Assembly (NCBI GenBank): GCA_902496185.1
Contig: CABUZX010000001.1
Location: 112,871 to 176,870 of the forward strand
Length of the DNA stretch: 64,000 nt
Source: an uncultured Subdoligranulum sp.
GTDB lineage: Bacteria; Bacillota; Clostridia; Christensenellales; CAG-314
Direction: 5' to 3'
The position numbers and the translations under genes were made by a program. The notes under the pieces are model-generated. The model ran no database searches. It had not been told where the DNA came from and worked only from the letters and a program-made list of their open reading frames with translations. This document shows positions 33,407 through 39,487 of the stretch, one piece after another. Numbering within the stretch: position 1 is the stretch's first letter; every line of letters begins with the position of its first letter.

Positions 33407-33425
33407 CTTTAATATCATACTACAA
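33396..33425 (-). promoter_or_regulatory. Promoter of pta-ackA
   Basis: On the minus strand TTGTAG, 18 bp, TACTAT. The -10 lies inside the palindromic block, facing the tmcAL promoter. Confidence 0.55.
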
Positions 33426-33461
33426 AAATAAAAAATAGTAAATAAGAGTAGGTAAAAAAAT

Positions 33462-34613
33462 TTGAAAATTTTTGGAATTATTTGCGAGTACGACCCTTTA
33501 CACTTAGGGCACGCACGCCTTATTAATCACGCTAAAAATATTGCAGGCAAAGACGGTATGGTTTTATGCATAATGTCGGGTAATTTTGTACAGCGTGGGC
33601 TGCCTTCCATTTTGAATAAATTTTGCAGAGCAAAACATGCAATACTTGCAGGAGCTGATGCAGTAATAGAACTTCCAACCCTTTTTGCTACTGCTAGCGC
33701 AAGTGATTTTGCCTTGGGAGGAGTAAAAATTTTAAACCAGCTAAAAGCAGATACTTTGATTTGTGGCAGCGAATGCGGTGACAAAAACGTAATTTTATCA
33801 CTTGCTCAATTCCTCTTTTCTCCATCTGAAAAATTTAACGCTATCGTACGCAACCATCTCGAAAAAGGACAAAATTACCCCACGGCGCTTTCTTTTGCCG
33901 AAAAAGAAATATATGGCTCCAATATTTTAAACTCTCCCAACAATCTTCTTTCAATAGAATATGCAAAAGCAATTTTAGCTACAAATTCAAATCTATCTTT
34001 TGAAACACTCAAAAGAGACAGCGATTTTCTTGATGAAAATAATTTTGACAACTGTTCTTCCTCCGTCATCCGTAAAGCCTTTTTGGAAAATAATCTCGAC
34101 AAAGTAAAACATCATTTACCCGAATACGTTTTTAACGATCTTAAAAATCTCGACAAAAACTATTTAAAAAAATATCAAGACTTTATTCCTCTTTATATGG
34201 CAACAAAAACAAAAAAACAAGTAGAGGAAATTGCAGACGTTATTGAAGGACTTAACAATTACTTGATAGATAACCTCGACAGCAACTATGAAAAATATAT
34301 TTCAAATTTAAAAACAAAACGATACACCAGAGCAAGACTTAACAGAATTCTGCTCTATTCGATTTTAAACATTACCAAAAATCTCCAAATGTTTAAATAC
34401 AGCGCAGAATTACCAATAAATTTGCTTGCAATAAAAAACGATAAAAGAATCATAGGAGAAATCAAAAGAAGAACAAACACCGACTTGACTCAAGAAAAAT
34501 TACAATATATTACTGAAATCAACCAGCTAACCGAAAATTCTGACAAATTCTACTATACTATGTATGATATAGTAATTGACAAAAATAAAATTAACAAGTT
34601 AAATAAATATTAA
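33462..34613 (+). CDS. tmcAL: tRNA(Met) cytidine acetate ligase TmcAL (YlbM)
   Basis: TmcAL uses ATP and acetate to form acetyl-AMP and acetylate C34 of elongator tRNA-Met. The 383-residue protein has the nucleotidyltransferase HxGH motif as HLGH (residues 14-17) after GIICEYDPL. MSGNFVQRGLPSI and the C-terminal KRYTRARLNRILLY are also family segments. The start is TTG at 33462 with a weak GTAGG region upstream. It is divergent from pta-ackA, the pathway that makes its substrate acetate. A terminator follows whose 3' arm contains the start of ylbJ. Confidence 0.95.
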   Translation: MKIFGIICEYDPLHLGHARLINHAKNIAGKDGMVLCIMSGNFVQRGLPSILNKFCRAKHAILAGADAVIELPTLFATASASDFALGGVKILNQLKADTLICGSECGDKNVILSLAQFLFSPSEKFNAIVRNHLEKGQNYPTALSFAEKEIYGSNILNSPNNLLSIEYAKAILATNSNLSFETLKRDSDFLDENNFDNCSSSVIRKAFLENNLDKVKHHLPEYVFNDLKNLDKNYLKKYQDFIPLYMATKTKKQVEEIADVIEGLNNYLIDNLDSNYEKYISNLKTKRYTRARLNRILLYSILNITKNLQMFKYSAELPINLLAIKNDKRIIGEIKRRTNTDLTQEKLQYITEINQLTENSDKFYYTMYDIVIDKNKINKLNKY

Positions 34614-34637
34614 AAATCTATATATACTAAAGTTTTA

Positions 34638-34677
34638 CGGTTTTTCATAAATTAAGATATGAAAAACCGCTTTTTTT
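34638..34677 (+). terminator. Intrinsic terminator after tmcAL containing the ylbJ start codon
   Basis: A 12-bp perfect stem (CGGTTTTTCATA with its complement) and 8-nt loop are followed by CTTTTTTT. The ATG of ylbJ (34659-34661) is in the 3' arm. Confidence 0.88.
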
Positions 34678-35588
34678 CAATATTTACAACTATTGGATGC
34701 TTTGCATTTATTTTGTTATTTTTAAGTAATCCAAAATACTATTCCTCCTCCGCTTTAGAAGGCTTAAATTTATTTTGTGTCAACGTGTTGCCTTGCCTTT
34801 TTCCTTTCTTTGTTGCCTGCAAACTATTAATTGGTTTAAATTGTTTAAATGCTATAGAAAAAATTTTTTCTCCAATTACGCGAATTTATACAAAAGAGCC
34901 AAAAGGAGCTTTTGTGTTTTTAATCAGTTTAATAAGCGGGTTTCCCGTTGGAGTTGCAACCGCTTGTGAGCTACAACAAAAAAATATAATATCAAAGCAA
35001 AGTTGCGAAAATATTTGCATATTATGTAATTTTGCAGGACCAATTTTTGTAATCGGTACGGTTGGTAGCTTTTTTGAAAATCAAAAAATTGCTATTATAT
35101 TATACATATCCTCCCTACTTGGGGCATTAATAAATGCTTTGTTTTTTTGCAAAAAAACAAATGAAAATATTTATTTTAGGCGCCCTTATCCAGAAGTAAA
35201 AGAATCAAAAACACTATTTACAGACTGTATGTATTCTTCAATTAACAATATTTTATTTGTAGGTGCAAGCATAATGATTTTTTACGTTTTAGGAAAAATG
35301 ATTTTTGCTTCTTTGCCGATATTGTCGCCATTATCACAAACATTAATTCAAGGAATTTTAGAAGTAACAAGTTCAACAAAATTGGCGTCGCAATTGCCCA
35401 ACAAATTTTTGGGGGTTGTTATTTCTTCTGGAAGTATAGGATTTGGTGGTTTATGCGTATTTTTACAAACGTGCGCTTTTTGGCAAAAATCAGGTATAAA
35501 CTGTTTTTCAATGTTAATAAAAAAAGCAACCCAAGGGATTGCTTCAATGTTTTTTTGCGCCATACTATGTATTATCTTCAAAATTTGA
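34659..35588 (+). CDS. ylbJ: YlbJ-like sporulation-type integral membrane protein
   Basis: YlbJ belongs to the nucleoside-recognition/Gate family and in Bacillus is made under sporulation control and needed for full spore resistance. The 309-residue protein has about eight transmembrane segments. Gate-type motifs LPCLFPFFVACKLLIG, SGFPVGVATACELQQ and GFGGLCVFLQT are present. The ATG lies in the 3' arm of the tmcAL terminator and has no separate ribosome site; no alternative upstream start avoids the hairpin. Expression therefore needs read-through or a different message. The stop is one base from the convergent DAHP synthase stop, with no terminator between them. Confidence 0.88.
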   Translation: MKNRFFSIFTTIGCFAFILLFLSNPKYYSSSALEGLNLFCVNVLPCLFPFFVACKLLIGLNCLNAIEKIFSPITRIYTKEPKGAFVFLISLISGFPVGVATACELQQKNIISKQSCENICILCNFAGPIFVIGTVGSFFENQKIAIILYISSLLGALINALFFCKKTNENIYFRRPYPEVKESKTLFTDCMYSSINNILFVGASIMIFYVLGKMIFASLPILSPLSQTLIQGILEVTSSTKLASQLPNKFLGVVISSGSIGFGGLCVFLQTCAFWQKSGINCFSMLIKKATQGIASMFFCAILCIIFKI

Positions 35589-35589
35589 T

Positions 35590-36591
35590 TTAAGTTAGAT
35601 TTGGCAATATTTCATAAATTTTTAATATTGTTTTTTCGGTTTCTTCCCAACCCAAGCACTCGTCAACCTTTGAAACTCCATAGGTGTTTTGAGCGCTTCC
35701 GGCATATAAATAACTTTCCAACATTATTCCTCTGGCATTTGTATTAGAAACAACGTTTATCGCATTTTGAATTTGATTTTCAGCCTTTTTTTGGCTATTG
35801 GCATGACTACAGTCCACCATAACAAAATCGCAATTCGTATTTAATTCTTTTGCATATTCCTTTATTCTGTCTATAGATTGTTGATTTGCGTTAGAAAAAT
35901 ATTCTCCATTTTCGTTACTAAAACCACGTAAAACAACGTGCGAAAATTCATTACCTGCCGTTGTAACTTGACCACCGTCAAAACAAAATTTTCTTTTAGT
36001 TTTAATTGCATGCAATCCGCCCGCGAGATTTTTTAGGTTTCCCGAAATGCTGTTTTTTAAACCCACGGCAACCTCTAATCCGCTCGCCAAATCTCTATAC
36101 AAAGGAGAATCCGATTGCCTTGCTCCAATAAAATAATAGCTAATCAAATCGGCATTATACTCCAGTTGCTCAACGTATAAAAATTCATCCGCAATAGGTA
36201 ACCCCGTTTTCGAAACACAATTTGCCAACATCCTGCGTGTTTTTTCCACCCCAAGAGCAATATCTATTTTGTCTCCATCTGGTTGAAACATCATACCAAG
36301 ATATCCTTCGCCTATCGTACGAGCTTTTGCCGTGTATAAACGCGCCACTAAAAATATTTTATCTTTTACTTTCAAGCTCAATTCTTTCAAGCGTAAACAA
36401 TATTCCAATACCGCGTCAGAATTATCCGCCCCACAAGGTCCGCAAACAATTAAAAAACGTTTATCTTTTCCCGAAATTATGTTTTTAATAATTTCGTCGT
36501 TGGTTTCTTTTACTTTTTTGCAAAGTTTATCCAAACGAACTTTTTTACGCAATTTTTTTGGCGTAACCATTTTTTCATACTTTTGAAACAT
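35590..36591 (-). CDS. aroF: Class I DAHP synthase (AroF/AroG type), divergent
   Basis: The protein should condense PEP and erythrose-4-phosphate in the first shikimate step. Its 333 residues align with the E. coli AroG type: VCGPCGADNSDAVLEY (metal Cys), ARLYTAKARTIGEG (Arg, Lys, Arg of the PEP site), IGARQSDSPLYRDLASGL, DCSHANSQK (metal His), MLESYL (Glu) and GVSKVDECLGWE (Asp). Several normally invariant positions differ: CGPCSI is CGPCGA, EKPRTT is AKARTI, and SHGNS is SHANS. The ATG has GAGGT and overlaps coaD by 17 nt. No other aromatic pathway gene is nearby. Confidence 0.82.
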   Translation of the reverse strand: MFQKYEKMVTPKKLRKKVRLDKLCKKVKETNDEIIKNIISGKDKRFLIVCGPCGADNSDAVLEYCLRLKELSLKVKDKIFLVARLYTAKARTIGEGYLGMMFQPDGDKIDIALGVEKTRRMLANCVSKTGLPIADEFLYVEQLEYNADLISYYFIGARQSDSPLYRDLASGLEVAVGLKNSISGNLKNLAGGLHAIKTKRKFCFDGGQVTTAGNEFSHVVLRGFSNENGEYFSNANQQSIDRIKEYAKELNTNCDFVMVDCSHANSQKKAENQIQNAINVVSNTNARGIMLESYLYAGSAQNTYGVSKVDECLGWEETEKTILKIYEILPNLT

Positions 36592-37060
36592 AATAAACCT
36601 CTTTTATAATTTCCTTAATATCGTCGGGAACAAACGAGGAAATATCTTTATTATACTGTATAAATTCTCTCACCAAGGAACTGCTCAGGTGCTTATATTT
36701 TGGCGAAGAAAACATAAATAATGTTTCTACGCCAAAGATATCTTTATTAATGGTTGCCATTTCATACTCATATTCAAAATCAACAACGTTACGAACTGAC
36801 TTAATTATACAATCGACGTTATTTTGTTTGCAAAAATCAGCCAACGTACCATTAAAACTCATTACTTTTACTTTTGGCAAACTTTTACATGCTTGTTCTA
36901 AAATATATTTTCTCTTTTCAATCGAAACAGAAGATCGTTTATTTTTATTTTGAGTAACTGCAAAAATTACCTCATCAAAAATATCGCAAGCTCTATTTAT
37001 AACGTCTAAATGTCCGTTATGCACGGGAGAAAAACTACCGGCAAATACCGCGCGTTTCAT
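36575..37060 (-). CDS. coaD: Phosphopantetheine adenylyltransferase
   Basis: CoaD makes dephospho-CoA. The 161-residue protein has FAGSFSPVHNGHLDVI, with the HxGH motif at 14-17, and SSSLVREF near residue 128. The motif 1 aspartate of the usual GSFDP is Ser here, a substitution worth noting but still consistent with the family. Its start overlaps rsmD by 4 nt (ATGA), the standard rsmD-coaD pairing. Confidence 0.95.
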   Translation of the reverse strand: MKRAVFAGSFSPVHNGHLDVINRACDIFDEVIFAVTQNKNKRSSVSIEKRKYILEQACKSLPKVKVMSFNGTLADFCKQNNVDCIIKSVRNVVDFEYEYEMATINKDIFGVETLFMFSSPKYKHLSSSLVREFIQYNKDISSFVPDDIKEIIKEVYYVSKV

Positions 37061-37608
37061 TGTTCATCCTCCAAAACTTGATAAAAGGAAAAAGTACATT
37101 TACCCATTACTTTTTCACGATATTTACTGATATTTCCAACGGTGTCGGGTAACGAATTTGCAGAATCATGTTCTAAAACAACTATTGCATCTTTAGTCAA
37201 GATGTCACTTTTGTCAAGTCTTTTTAAAATATCATAATAAAATCCATCCGCATAGGGAGGGTCGGCAAAAATAATATCGAATTTTTGTTTTAATCCACCA
37301 ATAGCCACGTCATAAGGCAAATTGATAACGTTACTCAAATCGGTACAACCGCATTTTTCACAATTAGCTTTGATGATCTTTGTCGCTTCTTTATTGATAT
37401 CGACAAAGATACAATGCTCCGCGCCTCTACTCAATGCCTCTATTCCAAGACTACCGCTACCAGCAAATAAATCTAAAACTTTTGCATTAGGCACGTAGGT
37501 TTGTAAAATATTAAACAATGTTTCTTTAGTGCGATCTAAAGTCGGTCTAAGCGTAGTTTTAGGAATTTCTAATTTACGCCCTTTAAATTTACCTGCAATA
37601 ACTCTCAT
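37057..37608 (-). CDS. rsmD: 16S rRNA (guanine966-N2)-methyltransferase RsmD
   Basis: RsmD methylates G966 in the 30S head. The 183-residue protein has MRVIAGKFKGRKLEIP, TLRPTLDRTKETLFNIL, the SAM-binding LDLFAGSGSLGIEALSRGA and catalytic DPPY in FADPPYADGF. All are diagnostic. It lies 5 nt after the GNAT gene and overlaps coaD. Confidence 0.96.
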   Translation of the reverse strand: MRVIAGKFKGRKLEIPKTTLRPTLDRTKETLFNILQTYVPNAKVLDLFAGSGSLGIEALSRGAEHCIFVDINKEATKIIKANCEKCGCTDLSNVINLPYDVAIGGLKQKFDIIFADPPYADGFYYDILKRLDKSDILTKDAIVVLEHDSANSLPDTVGNISKYREKVMGKCTFSFYQVLEDEQ

Positions 37609-37613
37609 AATAC

Positions 37614-38591
37614 TTAATATTTGTCAACAAAGACAACTCTCTCTTTTTCTACATACTCATTTAATGGACAATTCGGAACATCCATTCCAAATGCTATTTT
37701 TGTCAAATCTTTACAATCAAGAATAAATTCATACTTTTTGGAATATTCAACTTGTGGAGAACCGTTTAAAAGGTCTATATTAAAAAAACTCTCCTTTTCC
37801 GGATATAAATCGTCTACTATTTTTACGGAAAAATTTGCCGTCACTTTTTTATAATTAAGATTTCTTAACAAACAAATTGGAGAAACTACTCTCGCCATAA
37901 CGTATGGCTCTGAGTCTCCAAAATAATCAATAAACTCAATGCCGTCAAACTCTTTAACTCCGTTTAAAACTGTCAAATCCCCTATTGCTTCTTCTATTTC
38001 TTTATCAGAATAAGCAACATAGCAGACTTTTCCGTCTCTTTCAAATATTCTTGGAACAATATTTTCTACCGCCCAACGAGCCATAATTTTTCTTATATCT
38101 TTTTCGTTGCGGTATTGATATATTTGCGCCTTTTGATTAGTTTTATTAAATATTTCAAATACGTCCTCTTCGGTTGCTATACGATTTTTTGCATCTATTC
38201 CATCATATTTTGCAAAATATTTGCCAACTTGAGACACTGTTACAAAACCCAATTTTTCGTAAACTTCTCTTTTATTAGGATATAGCATTACAAAAGGAGT
38301 ATTCATCAACGCCAAATCATCTAAAGTAAGCCTAATAAGTTTTTTTAAATATCCTTTTTTGCGATATTTTTCCTTAGTTGCTACACCAACCAAAAAAAAC
38401 GTACGCAAAATTTTTTCAGAAAAAACTAATCGTTTAATTACCAAATATAATGCGCTAACCAAGTCGCCATTATCTACTATACACCTTGTATTACGCTTTG
38501 AATAGTATTGTTTAAAAAAGTTATTTATATACTCTGGCGAATCATCAAAGGATTCTTTATATAGTTTTATCAATTCATCTTTTTTCGACAT
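37614..38591 (-). CDS. GNAT N-acetyltransferase (Eis-like, two-domain)
   Basis: The first roughly 140 residues form a GNAT domain with the acetyl-CoA-binding motif GVATKEKYRKKGYLKKLI and a PFVMLYPNKREVYEKLGF segment. The remaining 180 residues look like a second GNAT fold followed by an SCP2-like end, as in Eis-type acetyltransferases. The substrate is unknown. It has its own promoter, back to back with that of the PH-like membrane protein gene, and heads the unit GNAT-rsmD-coaD-DAHP synthase. Confidence 0.8.
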   Translation of the reverse strand: MSKKDELIKLYKESFDDSPEYINNFFKQYYSKRNTRCIVDNGDLVSALYLVIKRLVFSEKILRTFFLVGVATKEKYRKKGYLKKLIRLTLDDLALMNTPFVMLYPNKREVYEKLGFVTVSQVGKYFAKYDGIDAKNRIATEEDVFEIFNKTNQKAQIYQYRNEKDIRKIMARWAVENIVPRIFERDGKVCYVAYSDKEIEEAIGDLTVLNGVKEFDGIEFIDYFGDSEPYVMARVVSPICLLRNLNYKKVTANFSVKIVDDLYPEKESFFNIDLLNGSPQVEYSKKYEFILDCKDLTKIAFGMDVPNCPLNEYVEKERVVFVDKY

Positions 38592-38614
38592 AATACTCTA
38601 TTTCTTTTATTTAC

Positions 38615-38643
38615 ATTTTAACATATTTTTCCTACAAAGACAA
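38615..38643 (-). promoter_or_regulatory. Promoter of the GNAT-rsmD-coaD-DAHP synthase unit
   Basis: TTGTCT, 17 bp, TAAAAT on the minus strand. Its -35 hexamer abuts the -35 hexamer of the opposing promoter without a gap. Confidence 0.75.
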
Positions 38644-38672
38644 TTGCATAACCAAAAAAAATATGATAAAAT
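38644..38672 (+). promoter_or_regulatory. Promoter of the PH-like membrane protein gene
   Basis: TTGCAT, 17 bp, TAAAAT on the plus strand, 16 nt upstream of the start codon. It shares the back-to-back -35 junction at 38643/38644. Confidence 0.72.
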
Positions 38673-38688
38673 AACATACGAGGTAATT

Positions 38689-39144
38689 ATGAAACGTTTT
38701 AGTTATAAATTAAGTCCTATTATTTTGACATTAATTATTATAGGTTTGGTATTATGCGTTTTGGCAATTATTTTTTCTATTTTAAAATTCTTTGATTTAC
38801 CAAATTTTAAAAGTATCTCTCCTATACTCGACGTTATTACAATAATAATTTCCTTTATTTTTATCTTTCTACTAATTCTTGTTCTTACACTCCATTACAA
38901 AATCGACGCAACAGGAATAAAATTAATTTTGGGTTTTATACCTATTGTCAACGGTTTTAATGCAAATGAAATTTCCGCCGTAGTATACAAAACAAAACAA
39001 AACGTTCTATTGATAGTAAAAGATATAACCTCTGAAACTGTTTTCGGTTCAGCAGTCAATATTTCTTCAGATAACTTCAACGCCTTTGTCAAAACATTGA
39101 CTGATTGTAAAATCTCTTTTGATTATATTGAAGATATTGATTAA
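38689..39144 (+). CDS. Small membrane protein with PH-like cytoplasmic domain
   Basis: This 151-residue protein has two transmembrane helices (about residues 9-32 and 46-68). A soluble domain of about 80 residues follows, with alternating strands and a final helix (SSDNFNAFVKTLTDCK), reminiscent of bacterial PH domains. I do not recognise a specific family. The ATG at 38689 has GAGGT at good spacing; an earlier in-frame ATG lies upstream of the promoter boxes and was rejected. A strong terminator follows. Confidence 0.75.
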   Translation: MKRFSYKLSPIILTLIIIGLVLCVLAIIFSILKFFDLPNFKSISPILDVITIIISFIFIFLLILVLTLHYKIDATGIKLILGFIPIVNGFNANEISAVVYKTKQNVLLIVKDITSETVFGSAVNISSDNFNAFVKTLTDCKISFDYIEDID

Positions 39145-39153
39145 AAACATTAA

Positions 39154-39194
39154 AGCAAAAAGGAACTTTTATCTATTAAAAGTTCCTTTTTGCT
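39154..39194 (+). terminator. Bidirectional intrinsic terminator
   Basis: An 18-bp perfect stem (AGCAAAAAGGAACTTTTA with its complement) around a 5-nt loop, with T runs in the 3' arm on both strands. It serves the PH-like gene on the plus strand and the tRNA unit on the minus strand. Confidence 0.92.
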
Positions 39195-39197
39195 AAT

Positions 39198-39273
39198 TGG
39201 TGGAGATAATGGGATTCGAACCCACGGCCTACGCGTTGCGAACGCGTCGCTCTACCAACTGAGCCATATCCCC
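39198..39273 (-). tRNA. tRNA-Ala, anticodon CGC
   Basis: A complete 76-nt cloverleaf with encoded CCA. The acceptor stem GGGGATA/TATCTCC has the alanine identity pair G3-U70. The anticodon loop TTCGCAA gives CGC, reading GCG. It is transcribed after tRNA-Ala(GGC). Confidence 0.95.
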
Positions 39274-39291
39274 ATATGTTATTTGCAAAAC

Positions 39292-39318
39292 GAAAGACAC
39301 TCTCAACGAGTGTCTTTC
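39292..39318 (-). terminator. Hairpin between the two tRNA genes
   Basis: An 11-bp perfect stem GAAAGACACTC with its complement and 5-nt loop, followed on the minus strand by GTTTTG. It could be a weak terminator or a processing signal between the tRNAs. Confidence 0.6.
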
Positions 39319-39323
39319 ATTGC

Positions 39324-39399
39324 TGGTGGAGATGAGGGGGGTCGAACCCCTTACCTCTTGAATGCCATTCAAGCGCTCTACCAGTTGAGCTACACCCCC
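39324..39399 (-). tRNA. tRNA-Ala, anticodon GGC
   Basis: A complete 76-nt cloverleaf with encoded CCA, acceptor stem GGGGGTG/CATCTCC with G3-U70, and anticodon loop ATGGCAT giving GGC (GCC and GCU codons). A consensus promoter lies just upstream. Confidence 0.95.
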
Positions 39400-39417
39400 A
39401 AAGGCTTTTGCTTACTT

Positions 39418-39446
39418 ATTATAAGCAATCAGCCTATTTTTGTCAA
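39418..39446 (-). promoter_or_regulatory. Consensus promoter of the tRNA-Ala pair
   Basis: Perfect TTGACA and TATAAT with a 17-bp spacer on the minus strand, about 19 nt upstream of the first tRNA. Confidence 0.93.
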
Positions 39447-39487
39447 ATATTTTTGCGTAAAATATACGTCAAATAATTAATTTTTAA

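Noticed and set aside
39190..39480. Plus-strand open frame of 96 codons across the tRNA region
   Set aside because: It is antisense to two clear tRNA genes and two hairpins and has no ribosome site, so it is a chance frame.
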